A DNA stretch of 64,000 nucleotides, from assembly GCA_037957365.1 (NCBI GenBank), contig JARHVA010000458.1:5350015-5414014 (forward strand), read 5' to 3'. This DNA is from Torreya grandis (taxonomy: Eukaryota > Streptophyta > Pinopsida > Cupressales > Taxaceae). Position numbers and translations under genes: made by a program. Below are positions 1 to 10,495 of this stretch, piece after piece (the first letter of the stretch is position 1; the number at the start of each line of letters is the position of its first letter). Below the pieces are notes generated by a model. It was not told the origin of the DNA. It worked only from the letters and a program-made list of their open reading frames with translations, and ran no database searches.

Positions 1-590
1 TACCCCAAACTCTCTACATATATTGAAGACCTACTTCAGATGATTTAAGTGATCAAATACACCTTTAGAGAAAATAAGGATATCATCAAGGTAAACTAGG
101 ATCATATCATCTATAAGACTTCTAAAGGCCATGCCCATATCTCTTTGGAAGGTGACACTAGCATTGGTTAGTCCAAAAGGCATCTTTTGTATGCATAAGT
201 GCCCTAGTTGGTGGTGAAGGATATCTTGAACTGATCAGGCTCTTGTACCAATATTTGATTGTATCTTGAGTAGCCATCAAAAATTGAAAGCCTCTCATCC
301 CCCACTATTTTTTGGAAGATTTGCTCCATGATTGGAAGGGGATATTGATCCTTGAGGGATGCTCTATTAAGATCTTTGAAGTCCATGCACACACTGATGT
401 CTCAATTTTTCTTCCTTACTAGGATTAAGTTGGATACCTAAGAGGATTTATTGATTGTAAATATGATATTAAATTTTATTAAATTGGTTATCTCCTTCCT
501 CATCATCAATTCTAACTTGGGGTTTATAGGCTTTTGCTTTATCCTAACCAAATTGGTGTCAGGGTCTAGGTCAATTCCATGTTGGGCCAA
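1..590 (-). pseudogene. Ty3/gypsy reverse transcriptase fragment
   Basis: The minus-strand translation shows the RT fingers (DFKDLNRASLKDQYPLPIME around 310-390), the palm sequence FDGYSRYNQI around 255-285 and the catalytic box VYLDD at 82-96, followed by ILIFSKG. It makes cDNA from the element RNA inside virus-like particles. Stop codons and at least two frame changes split it, for example after ISFTTN near 204 and before the YLDD box, so it is inactive. The catalytic aspartates themselves are kept. The domain continues past the left window edge. Confidence 0.88.
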
Positions 591-1164
591 GGCTGGGTCA
601 AACCCTTGAGATACTGATAACTCCAATCAAATATATCATCATATTTTTTTCAAAGGTAAACAAACTCTTCCTTTTCAAGTTGAGTGCATATATTTTCAAT
701 TTTCAATAGTTTCCCATCGAAGATAACCACTTGCTCGTAATTCTCTTTCTTGACTATTATGTTTCTATTCTCACCTTTGAACTAATCATCAAAGTTGAAG
801 ATGTTTTCTAAGGTGACTAATCCTTTGGGAATCTTCTTCCCCTTCAATTGGATGATTTAATCTTCATACTATGCCTGTAACCCTAACTAGTTTTTGGTAG
901 AAAACTCTAACTCCTCTTATAATAAATTGATGATTTTATCATAATTATCAAACATTTACTAGTTTTCACATTATCAAGCATTATAAGTCTAACTATTAGC
1001 TTAACAAGTTGTCTTGGATCTCTTTTAACCTCAACAGGGAGGTCATATTGTGAGCCTACTATGGCAAGCTAATCTGCATCAACATTTTGCTTCCTCGACA
1101 CAACTTGTATGTTGAAAGTGTGAAAGATTTCAATGAGATCTTAGAATCTGTGTTTATAATCCTT

Positions 1165-1427
1165 TAAAAGGTTATTTTTTATGCATTTTGGTTTCTCACT
1201 TGATTTACAATTAGCTCACTATCCCTAAACACATACAATGTTTTAATTCCTTTCTTTTATGCCAATTCGAGGCCTTGGATTAGTGCCTCATATTTAGCCA
1301 CATTGTTGGTACAATTGAATTATAGCCTGTATGCATGAAAGTATTTCCCCTTTTGAGAATAGATCATTACAATTTCTGCACCTACACCATTTCTACTTTT
1401 GAAGCCATCAAAAAATAGTTTCCACAT
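1165..1427 (-). pseudogene. RNase H-like domain located upstream of RT
   Basis: The minus strand encodes MWKLFFDGFKSRNGVGAEIV, then CTNNVAKYEALIQGLELA and RDSELIVNQV. These match the DG, E and DS blocks of the archaeal-type RNase H domain carried by some plant Ty3/gypsy elements. One stop lies inside it, after the residues AYRL. It sits between the protease (about 2020) and RT (below 590), not between RT and integrase. In the family this domain is an extra RNase H; its exact role is not settled. The element at 29272-50088 has the same order (37190-37520), which argues against local shuffling. Confidence 0.75.
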
Positions 1428-1899
1428 GCCTTTAAGATCTTCTTGAGCTTTTATGAGGTTCAATAAGGCAAAACCCTCTTCAACGATTCAATAGCTACCT
1501 AGTTCTATTTATTCCATACAATCATATGGATTAAATCTATAATTCTCATTAGCTTAGATGTCCAATGTTATATCTAGAACCTCCTATAAGGGTGTAATAG
1601 TCTCATGTAAGACTAAAATATCTTTAAGATCATGAATTATATAGTTCATAATAATGGTATTGGATAAGCATAGTCCTATATGATCTTTGTAGATAGGCTC
1701 AACCTTGATAGTTACCTTGGTCCCATACCTAGTCATTAACAAAATGTATGACCAACTAGAAGATAAGAACCCACCCATTTTTGTAGTGAAGTCCCTTTAA
1801 ATATAGATGGTGAAAAAGGGAGTCAGGTCTATAATAGAGATGTCTTGGGTTATCCATAGGCTGGGACTTGCATGTAGGGTAATGTTTAAGCCTTTAATA

Positions 1900-2046
1900 A
1901 CCCCTACAATTTTGACACCTATTTAATTTTATTGAATAAATTCCTTTTAAAATGGGGTGTATTCAAATACCTAACATATAATCTATCTTCTTGGGCATGA
2001 CTAAGATACATGCACTAGAATCAATCATACAATTATGGACACGGTG
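1900..2046 (-). pseudogene. Retroviral-type aspartic protease fragment
   Basis: The minus strand reads HNCMIDSSACILVMPKKIDY (about 1985-2045), with the D-S-S-A active site at 2011-2022. The family consensus is D-S/T-G-A, so the glycine is lost, which would be expected to inactivate it. It lies downstream of gag and upstream of the RNase H-like domain, as expected in Ty3/gypsy. The protease normally cleaves the gag-pol precursor. Confidence 0.6.
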
Positions 2047-2879
2047 ATTACCTATAATCAGGGAGATATAAAATGGCTATGGATTACTAATATTTTAAGG
2101 CTCTCCTTATTTTGGTTGACATAAGATAGTATAAGTAGTTTGAGAGGTATTTATTATTTCATGAGGATGGAAGCTTTTCAATGATTCTTGCAATAAATAT
2201 CTTTGAGAAGGAACATATAGGGATTCTCGTATAATCACGTTTAAACTGTTCTCTTTATCTGCTCCACTATGTTGAAGGTATTTGAGTCCCCTTTGTATGA
2301 AACTTTGAGATAGCAGCCTCCTCCTTAGTATATTGAATGGATTGAGGTTGACTCTCCTTTTGAATAGGCTGATTTGTTTGAGCTTGGGTGGTAGCAGGAG
2401 TCACCCTCTCTTTATAAACCTCTTATCGAGCTTGTGAAGTGGAGGCTTGGTCTAATGAATAAGACTTCTCACTTTCCATCTCTCTTCTTTTAAACCTAGT
2501 GTTATGCACCATTGGGGTGTTGACCACACTTGGTACTTATCCCTAATTTATGCCAATGAAGTCATTCTCTTGCTAATTTACCAAGGTGGATTCATCTGAT
2601 TGTGTTTGGGCCTCTTCATGCACTTTTTCCCCTTATGAAGTTGATTCCATTATTTGATCATGGGGTTATGATATACGTTTCACCATCAAGGCTTGATTTA
2701 GCACTCCACTTATAAAAGTAGACTAATTATGTAGCTAATTACAAGGGAAGAACCACTTATAATCTTGGGATAATTTTTTTTGAATAGGGACAAGGGATCT
2801 CAAGGTGCTAGCATCATTTTTCAAATTAGATGGTATAGAGTAAGTGAATTGGCCTTGGGCTAGTGCATTATTTTGATTA

Positions 2880-3724
2880 GGTGGCATACCATGTTGATAA
2901 GGTTGATTAAATGGTTGGTAGGTCCTAGGATGTTAGGCTTACTAAATCTTTAGGGTTACTAGGTCATTCCCAAAAAACATTAGTGTATTTTTAAATTCAT
3001 GTAGTTCACTAGAGGGAGCAAAAAATGTAGTTGATGGGTTGATTGCAATGGGGATAGGTGCCAATAAAGGTTAATCATCAAGTTGGTTGGGTTTTGACTA
3101 TGGAAAAAGAGGCATGGTAGGTCTAGGAGCAATTTTTCTAGCCTAAATTAGGTAATTCTCATTCCTCATAGTAATATCATATGCATTAGGGAGTATCACT
3201 CCTTCCACTGATTGGACCATTACAACAATATCACTATTTATATCCCTTAAATAATATAAACATGTAGTATGTGGAGATGGTTTAAATGAGGAAAAAATTC
3301 TATCCCAAAATATTTGGAATCTAAATTTAAAATCATCTGTCAGCTCATATGGGGCTCACTTAATGGTGTTAAACTACTCCATTAGATATAAATGGTCACT
3401 CTTGCCTTCAAATTACTTGCACAATTGCTCTCCTATCTCATCCCAACTGTGAATGGTATTAGGTGTTAGACTTTTGTACCATTAGATGAATTTTCCTTTT
3501 AGAGAAGAGTCAAGTAACCTAACTATTAAATTATCTTTAGTGACATTATGGGTAGAACATATATTTTCAATATCTTGTATGTGTTCCATAAGAGTGGTTG
3601 TATTCTCACCATTAAAATATGACAGGATTTTAGGTGATAAAATTGGAATATCATCATACTAAGCTATAGCTAAATGGTTTCCTCTATTAAAGGGAACAAA
3701 TATTTGGTTTGTTTGGGTAGACAT
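2880..3724 (-). pseudogene. Gag-like region of gypsy element I
   Basis: A reading frame starts with ATG at 3722-3724 (MSTQTNQIFVPFNRGNHLAI) and continues through ILSYFNGEN, HIQDIENICSTHNV and LLDSSLKGKFI to WYKSL. This is the usual capsid layout of plant Ty3 gag: a short N-terminus, 'F.GEN' then 'LLxxSLKGxAxxWY'. Stops occur about every 20-70 codons. I saw no zinc knuckle. The downstream part to about 2880 is Pro/Gln-rich and poorly conserved. Gag normally forms the particle shell. Confidence 0.6.
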
Positions 3725-3763
3725 GAAGGGAATAGGTAATAACCTCCCTCTATGTTGGGGTAA

Positions 3764-3890
3764 TCTAGAGATGAAAGTACTCTAGATCTTCTTATTCTTC
3801 TAGAGATGAGAGTACTCTAGAGATAGGAGTGTTTATCTAGATCTCCTGACTAGAGATGAAATTACTCTAGCTCTTCTTCTTCTAGAAGGT
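3764..3890. repeat. Short tandem repeat with TCTAGAGATGA units
   Basis: Three or four copies of a ~35-45-bp unit built on CTAGAGATGARAGTACTCTAG follow one another just upstream of the gag start of element I. Each unit contains the self-complementary CTAG. The spacing is irregular and the copies have diverged. Confidence 0.6.
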
Positions 3891-3941
3891 GAAAATAATT
3901 CAATTTAATGAAAATCAATACCTCTTGAAGATCATCTCATT

Positions 3942-4257
3942 TGTCTTGGCATATAGATGAAACAATATCTTTTCAAACTAGAAATACTTGAAGTCATCAG
4001 GTGTTGTGTAGAGTGTCTTCAATAATTTTAACTAAGAATAACACAAAAATATTGGTTAAATTTTTGATTATGTCCCATTAGGAGTGTTATAAACTATTAT
4101 CTTGACATATAGATGAGAAAATGATCTTTTCAAACCATAAATGCTTAAATTCACTAGGTGTTGTGTAGAGTGTCTTCAACACTACCGACTAAGAATAACA
4201 CCAAAATATTGGTTAAATATTTGTTTATGTCCCATTGGGTGTGCTAGAAACTATTAT
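3942..4257. repeat. Two-copy tandem duplication, period ~156 bp
   Basis: The stretch at 3942-4100 is repeated at 4101-4257. The shared blocks ATATAGATGA (3951 and 4107), GGTGTTGTGTAGAGTGTCTTC and AAACTATTAT (4091 and 4248) are offset by 156-157 bp, with scattered substitutions and small indels. It lies in the untranslated leader of element I. Confidence 0.8.
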
Positions 4258-5557
4258 CACTCAAACAGTGCACCTTTTGAATTAGTTTAGCGAAATAGTG
4301 GGAACATCCCCAAGGTTTTGGGACCCTTGCCCTCCTTGAGATGGACCTTTAGAGTAGACTGACTTCCTTCTAATCTAAATTCACCTATTTTAGGATCAAC
4401 ATGTAGGACTAAAAGAGATGAAAGAAAATATACATATAATCCTAAGTATAACATATTTTGAGGGGGAAAAGGGAGGAGGAATGCTGAAATATAAAAATGG
4501 TAATGCATGAAGACTAGATAGATCTACTCTATAAGCTTTGAATAATACATTAAAAATTATAAAGAATAAGGAAATATCACACAGATTCCATAATGGGTAC
4601 TTCAATTGCATAAGTGTTTCATATAGAGGCTTGAGAACATAGAGTAGTATTGAGAGGGATACCATATGGTCCACAAATAATGCATACACATACCTAAATT
4701 CATACAAAATATGACTTGTAAATGAATTCCAAGCTTTGTACAGAGGTACTAGGAATGGAAAACAATGAAAGGGATCAATATAATCTAGAGACAAATATAA
4801 AAAAACATAAAACACACATAAAATGCAAGAAGAATGAAGGGAGGTGAATTCAATTCTCATTAAAATGCAAGGTTCAAATGGTAAAGGGCATGTGGAGGGC
4901 AAATTTTGGCAGCATTACTATGCCTAAAATTTTTGATGCTTTTATAATGTAAGACTCAAGATTTTATAGGAAACAATAAGCCCACAAGTCATTTATTGCA
5001 ATTTAGAATGTAGTTGAATGATTTAGATGAACATCAAAAACCTAAGACACATAATCTCTCTATAATCATATATGGGTGGCCAAAATTAATTGGAGATCAT
5101 GATTGTGTCTTCGAGGTAAGGTAGTGATTGCCTTGATCATGTATCTGTTAGCTTGTCATCCTTCTCTCATTGGTTGTGAATCAACCAATCTTAAATCTCT
5201 CAACTACTATATATAAATTTAGACCTTTCTTATACAAGGATGTCATTGGATTCCTCTTGGAATTGCTTTCCTTAGAATATTTTTCTTAATTCTACCATTT
5301 TTACCTTCAATGATGCATCTATATATTTCCATGACATATTTAACATTTAATACTCCTTATTATCTCATATGCTTTATGCTTAATCTTAATGCACATTCTA
5401 TACTTTGGTGGGTGATTCTACTCAATTTTGCATTGAATTCAGCCACCTTCCTGGCTGTTTCTAGTTGAGAAACTAGTCTAAACTTTATTCTATGAGTTGA
5501 GTTGGATGTGTAGTCAATCCTTGGCCTTTGATGGCTTTGAAATATAGGTGGGCCATC
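4258..5557 (-). other. Non-coding leader or LTR-proximal DNA of element I
   Basis: No domain is recognisable in any frame. A 168-codon open frame at 4396-4902 (minus) is a composition artefact, rich in F, L, Y and S and without a family signature. A poly-AT stretch and ACTATATATAAAT near 5206 could be a TATA element, but I cannot tie it to a transcript. The segment probably continues at 11188 beyond the copia insertion. Confidence 0.4.
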
Positions 5558-5562
5558 AATTT
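5558..5562. repeat. Target-site duplication, left copy (AATTT)
   Basis: The five bases AATTT directly precede the terminal TG of the left LTR. The same five bases follow the terminal CA of the right LTR at 11183-11187. This is the 5-bp duplication left by integrase and it fixes both ends of the copia element. Confidence 0.95.
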
Positions 5563-6249
5563 TGTTGGGGATCAACCAACAATAGATTACACTTATGAAA
5601 GCAATAAACGTGGAATTAAATCAGATAGACAAGTAACTAGAATGATAAATAGCAAGAATAAGAGATACAAGAAACCACCCTGAAAACTTGTATTAAACTC
5701 TTTACAGAAGGAATACAATTGAAGAAACTTCTTTCTTCCACACCTCTCTCAGATGTATAAATCTCTCACTAGATCTCTATCCCTCAAGAGCTCTCTCTCT
5801 CTCAAGAACAATCAACTCCAACAACCTGGATTGATTCAACTCTATACTGTTCTTCAACATACCAATACAATAAGCTAAGAAGATCTAATTATACATATAG
5901 AATTAGGAGACTTGAGCATGCACTTACAACCAATAGTTAAGCCTCTTAAACAAGGGCTCTAAAAATAATCTTACTAATAATAAAGACGCGAACTTAAGAC
6001 TACAACTTAAACTCATCATGCAAACACTCGGTTCTATCCTCGGAAATAGCATTCTGGATGCACAGGTAATCGACGCCGGTTCTTGCCTACTTGCCTGTGA
6101 CCAACGTCGGCGGATCCACTGCTGACGCTAGCATCTCTTCAACTGCACCTGACCGACAGTGGTCGCTCTTGATCAATGCTAGTGACTGTGTAGACTCAAA
6201 ACTATTAAATGCGCTCATATGTGAAGCTTTTAGGCTCCACACCTTAACA
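5563..6249 (-). repeat. 3' LTR of the copia element
   Basis: It matches 10496-11182 over its full 687 bp, beginning TGTTGGGGATCAACC on the plus strand and ending CCACACCTTAACA. A CG-rich block at about 6072-6200 holds many of the differences between the two LTRs. An interrupted (CT)n tract is near 5797. Confidence 0.96.
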
Positions 6250-6262
6250 ATCGCCCATTTGG
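6250..6262 (-). promoter_or_regulatory. Polypurine tract of the copia element
   Basis: On the minus strand CCAAATGGGCGAT lies directly upstream of the 3' LTR start TGTTAAGG. It matches the copia pattern CCAAGTGGGAGATTG, where plus-strand synthesis begins, with an interrupting C (likely mutation). Confidence 0.7.
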
Positions 6263-6321
6263 AGATATACAGCTGCACCATTACCTATACAGCAACATCT
6301 TCTAGCTCCTCCATAGTCAAC

Positions 6322-8241
6322 TCAATCATGAAGACCAACAGAAGTTGAATGAAGATTCAACTTCTCCTTTGTAACTAGCTTGGTTAACATATCAGCAGGA
6401 TTCTTATCTGTATGGATCTTCTCCAGCTTCAACTCACCATCTTCCAATACCTATCGCATGAAATGGTACCTTAGCTGTATGTGTTTTGTTCTTAAATGAA
6501 AGGCTGAATTCTTAGCCAAATGGATTGCACTCTGACTGTCACTATATAATCTGCAACTCTCATGCTCCCTACCAAGCTCATCCATGAACCGTGTCATCCA
6601 TATCATCTCTTTGCTAGCCTCTGTGACTGCAATATACTCTGCTTCTGTAGTTGACAAGGCAACAACCTTCTGCAACTTAGATATCCAGCTAACCATTGTT
6701 CCACCTACAGTGAAAACATAACCTGTAGTGCTCCTCCTACCATCCAAATCACCTGCCATATCTGAATCTACATAACCATGTAGAGAAGTATCTGAACCTC
6801 CATAGCACAAGTGCCTACTTCTAGTTCCTCTCAGATATCTAAGGATCCACTGAACTGCTTTCCAATGTTCGTTACCTGGATTGGCCATATACTTACTTAC
6901 CACTCCCACTGCTTGGGCAATATCTGGTCTAGTACACACCATTGCATACATCAAACTCCCTACTACAGAAGAATATGGAACTTTACTCATGTACTCTACC
7001 TCATCATGTGAATTAGGACATTGTTCTTTACTCAACTTAAAATGTCCAGCCAAAGGTGTGCTTACCGGTTTAGCATCCTGCATATTGAACCATTTCAACA
7101 CCTTTTCCACATAATCTTCTTGAGACAATATCAGTTTGTGATTTTTCCTGTCTCTCTTAATGCTCATGCCAAGGATTTTCTTTGCTGCTCCCAAATCCTT
7201 CATAGCAAACATTTGAGCTAATTTCACCTTAAGCTCAGAGATATCCTGCATGTGTGATCCTGTAACCAGCATATCATCTACATACAACAATAGAATAATA
7301 TATCTACCGTTATCAAATCTCTTGAAATACACATAATGGTCAGATTGACACCTACTGTAGCCATGCTCAGTCATAAACCTGTCAAATTTTAAATACCATT
7401 GCCTAGGAGCTTGCTTGAGGCCATACAAGCTTTTCTTCAATCTGCACACAAACTTCTCCTTACCCTTGACCTCAAATCCTTCCAGCTGTTCCATATAAAT
7501 TTTCTCATCCAAATCTCCATGAAGAAACACTGTCTTAACATCTAGCTGCTCAAGATGCAAATCCTCAAAAGCAACCAAAGACAATACAATCCGTATAGAA
7601 GTCATTTTAACAACAGGATAAAAAATCTCACCAAAATCAATACCTGGCTTTTGTGCAAATCCTTTTACTACCAATCTGGCCTTATATATCATCTATCCAT
7701 TCTCACCTTCTTTCAACCTGTAGGTCCATCTGTTCTTCAGTGTCCTTTTACCTACTAGTAACTCAACCAAATCCCATGTTTGGTTCTCTCTTAAGGACTC
7801 CATCTCCTCAACCATGCCATGCTCCCACTGACTCTTGGACTCCACTTGTATTGCTTCTTCAAAACTCTCTGGTTCTCCACCATCAGTTAGCAATAAATAA
7901 AATAATGAAAGAGAATATCTAATTGGAGGCTTACTCACCCTTTCTGACCTCCTGATGGGTGTCTGAAACTCATTCACAACATGTTGTCCACCCAAATTCT
8001 CTGACAGTGACCGACCTCGGTCATTTCCAGGCCTAAAACTAGCCAACGTCGGTTCTTCCTAACTGACGTCGGTGCCTGTCCTGCCGACATCAGTCTCTAT
8101 ATGGCCGATGCCAATTTCTGTCTTGTCAATGCCAGTTCCTACCCTGCCGACGTCAGTCTCTTTGTTTTCCTACAAGTGATTATTTCTTTTTCCCATGAGC
8201 TCATTTTGGACCTTCACCTCGTCCAATTCACCATTGCTCTA
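6322..8241 (-). pseudogene. Copia reverse transcriptase and RNase H
   Basis: One frame runs from 8241 to a natural TGA at 6322-6324. It is broken only by TAG codons at 8239, 8170, 8059, 7693 and 6451 (lowest coordinate of each). It contains the linker SERVSKPPIRYS, the RT entry WDLVELLVGKR, KARLVVKGFAQKPGIDF, QLDVKTVFLHGDL, the catalytic box LLYVDDMLVTG, then GSLMYAMVCTRPDIA and the RNase H blocks STTEAEYIA and SDSQSAIHLAKN. All catalytic residues are present. Apart from the stops, the length and order are those of a complete copia pol C-terminus. Confidence 0.94.
8032..8157 (-). repeat. Six 21-bp (7-residue) repeats in the polyprotein linker
   Basis: Between integrase and RT the minus strand encodes six successive seven-residue units: TDVGRVG, TGIDKTE, IGIGHIE, TDVGRTG, TDVS*EE and PTLASFR. 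The DNA units follow ACT GRC RTC GGC ARG. They are CG-rich and resemble the GACGTCGG cluster in the LTRs. This linker is normally variable in copia elements, and the repeat looks like an in-frame minisatellite. Confidence 0.75.
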
Positions 8242-9011
8242 CCCAAATTGATTCAACTTCCTCAGCTGATCACAATACATCACTCTTTCATTGAAAACAA
8301 CATCACGACTCCTAATTACCTTGTTAGTTTCTAGATTCCAAAGTCTGAAACCAAAATCATCTGAGCCATAGCCAATAAATGTGCACCTCATAGACTTAGC
8401 ATCTAGCTTTTTCTATTTTCTTTATCTATGTGCACAAAGGCTTCACAACCAAAAACTTTGAGATATGAGAGATCTACCTTTTTACCTGTCCATGCCTCTT
8501 CTGGAATTCCACCATCCAGAGCTATAGAGGGTCCTCTGTTAATCAGGTACACTGTAGTGTCAACAGCTTGTGCCCAAAACTGTAAGGGCAAACCAACATG
8601 CAATCTCATACACCTTGCACGCTCCATTATTGTCCTGTTCATCCTTTCAGCAATTCCATTCTGCTGAGGTGTCCTTGGAACCATTCTTTGCCTATGGATT
8701 CCATGCATATAACAATAATCTCTAAACTTATAACTGTAGAACTCACCGCCATTGTCAGATCTCAGGCACTTTAATCTTTTACCTGTTTCATTCTCAACCA
8801 TAGCTTTCCAAATCTTAAAAGTCTCAAATACATCAGATTTCCTCCTAATACAATAGACCCATACCCTTCTTGTAGCATCATCTATGAAAGATACATAGTA
8901 CTGTGATCCTCCAATGGAAGCAACCTGAGCTGGTCCCCACACGTCTGTGTGAACAAGCTGTAACTTATGCTTCTTCTTAGTAGACCCAGTCTTGAGAAAA
9001 CTAACCCTTTT
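8242..9011 (-). pseudogene. Copia integrase
   Basis: Continuing in frame after the TAG at 9012, the translation shows HTDVWGPA, YYVSFIDDATRRVWVY, LRSDNGGEF and PQQNGIAERMNRT. These are the D-D-E catalytic core of a copia integrase. The C-terminal region continues with YLKVFGCEAFVHI. At about 8405-8415 one A is missing from an A run. This shifts the frame, after which the expected sequence (KLDAKSMRCTFIGYGSDDFG) resumes in a different frame. A TAG follows at 8239-8241. Integrase inserts the cDNA and makes the 5-bp target duplication seen here. Confidence 0.92.
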
Positions 9012-10394
9012 CTATTTTCCAAATACATAGTGCTCACAAAACTCTAGATCTCTGCCTTTTAAATCTGAAAGCATACCTTTGGACTTAAGAATTGACATCC
9101 CCTTCTCACTCATGTGGCCAAGCCTTGAGTGCCACAATTTAGCATCCACATCTGAAGTAGATAATACAGAAGGAGAATTGTTAGTAACACAATTACACAA
9201 ATAGAGAGTACCTTCTCTCTTACCTTTGGCCATAACAAGTGCACCCTTGGTCACCTTCCAAGATTCTGATGTGAGAGTTACTGTACAACCCTCATCCCCT
9301 AACTTTCCTGCAGAAATCAAATTTCTCTTCAAGCTAGGAACATGCATCACATCTCTCAACACCCATGTGTTGCCATTCTGCATCTTCAGCTGCACTTTAC
9401 CTTTGCCAATTATTTTACAAGGCTCATCATCCCCTAGATACACTATTCTAAAATCTCCATGGATATAGTCACTAAAATATTCCTTATTAGGGGTAGCATG
9501 AAAAGATGCACCAGAATCTAACACCCAAGATTCTATATTATTATGCAGAGAGAATATTAAAGCATCTTGTGCAATACCTGCAACCTTGGCTTCTTCCTTT
9601 CCTTCATGCTGATTGTCCTCCTTAGGCATTGACCAGCAATCTCTGTTTATGTGCCCAATCTTTCCACAATTCCAACATTGTGGCTTCTTGCCATTCCTGG
9701 ATTTGGATCTTCCTCTCACCTTAGACTTAGATCTTGATCTCCTTTTGCTCTTATCTTTCTGCCTTCCCTTGCTCTCAAAACTTAAAGCATTCCTAGATGT
9801 CTCTTCTGTGCTTTTCCTATGAATTTCCTCATTCAAGATAACACTAACAACATCCTCTACTTTCAAAATATTTGATGCAGATGCAGTATTGCTAACTGCC
9901 ATTAGTAAGCCATGCCAGCTTTCAGGCAAAGAACATAATATTAAAAGAGCTTTTATTTCATCATCAAACACTATATTGAATAAACTTAATTGATTCACAA
10001 TTCCATTGAAATCATTCAGATGAGTAGAAACAGATCCACCTTCATTCATATGCAAATTAAATAACTACTTCATAAGATATACCTTATTAAAAGTTGAGGG
10101 TTTTTCATACAAATTTGCTAAAGTAGTCATCAACTCTACCGTAGACTTTGCCTGTGATAAATTAGATATCACAGTAGATGCTAGACTCAGTCTTATAGAC
10201 CCCAGAGCCTTTCTGTCAAGAACTTCCCATTCTTCATCATCCATGTCTTTGGGCTTCTTTACAACCCCACCTAATGGTAAGTAGAGATCTTTCTGATACA
10301 TATAATCCTCTATCTTCATTCTCCAATGTTGATAATTTTTGCCATTGAACTTCTCCATTCTCAGTTTACTTTCATCTGCCATTACTTCTCCCAC
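9012..10394 (-). pseudogene. Copia gag, protease and pre-integrase segment
   Basis: The frame starts MGEVMADESKLRMEKFNGKN (ATG at 10392-10394), the usual copia gag N-terminus with 'F.G.NY..W'. It passes a retrotransposon capsid region, a basic K/R/S stretch, the zinc knuckle CWNCGKIGHINRDC (nucleic-acid binding, C2HC intact), the protease site WVLDSGASFHATP and the pre-integrase motif LWHSRLGHMSEKGM. One TAG at 10065-10067 interrupts it after YLMK, and a second at 9012-9014 ends it after YVFGK. In both places related proteins have glutamine (from memory), so CAG to TAG is likely. Otherwise all active-site residues are kept. Confidence 0.93.
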
Positions 10395-10481
10395 TCAAAC
10401 AAAAATCCCTGCAGAAACCCCTGTGAGAACCTGTAATCAATACACACTACACAGATCTGAACCACCTGTTAGTGAACCTGA

Positions 10482-10493
10482 GCTCTGATACCA
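10482..10493 (-). promoter_or_regulatory. Primer binding site for initiator tRNA-Met
   Basis: The minus strand reads TGGTATCAGAGC two bases inside the 5' LTR. This is the standard plant copia primer site, complementary to the 3' end of the initiator methionine tRNA, where minus-strand cDNA starts. It is unmutated. Confidence 0.95.
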
Positions 10494-10495
10494 CT

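Larger units (their letters stand above)
1..4270 (-). mobile_element. Ty3/gypsy element I (Tat-like), 5' half, cut by window edge
   Basis: Reading the minus strand from about 3724 down to 1 gives, in order, a gag-like region, an aspartic protease site, an RNase H-like domain and a reverse transcriptase. Stops and frameshifts interrupt all of them. RNase H2, integrase and the 3' LTR would lie beyond the left edge. The order PR, RNase H, RT places it with plant Ty3/gypsy elements of the dual-RNase H (Tat-like) type; this is from memory of the family. The 5' LTR is not proven. The LTR at 11400-12475 has the right orientation and could be it, because the copia element at 5563-11182 is a later insertion between them. 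Confidence 0.8.

Noticed and set aside
4396..4902. 168-codon open frame on the minus strand
   Set aside because: Composition is F/L/Y/S-rich from AT-rich DNA, no domain is recognisable, and it lies in the leader of a retrotransposon.
6091..9822. Plus-strand open frames across the copia element
   Set aside because: They are antisense shadows of a clearly readable minus-strand polyprotein.
10482..10493. tRNA gene suggested by the CTCTGATACCA sequence
   Set aside because: Only the 12-nt primer site next to an LTR; no tRNA cloverleaf around it. The same applies at 58684.
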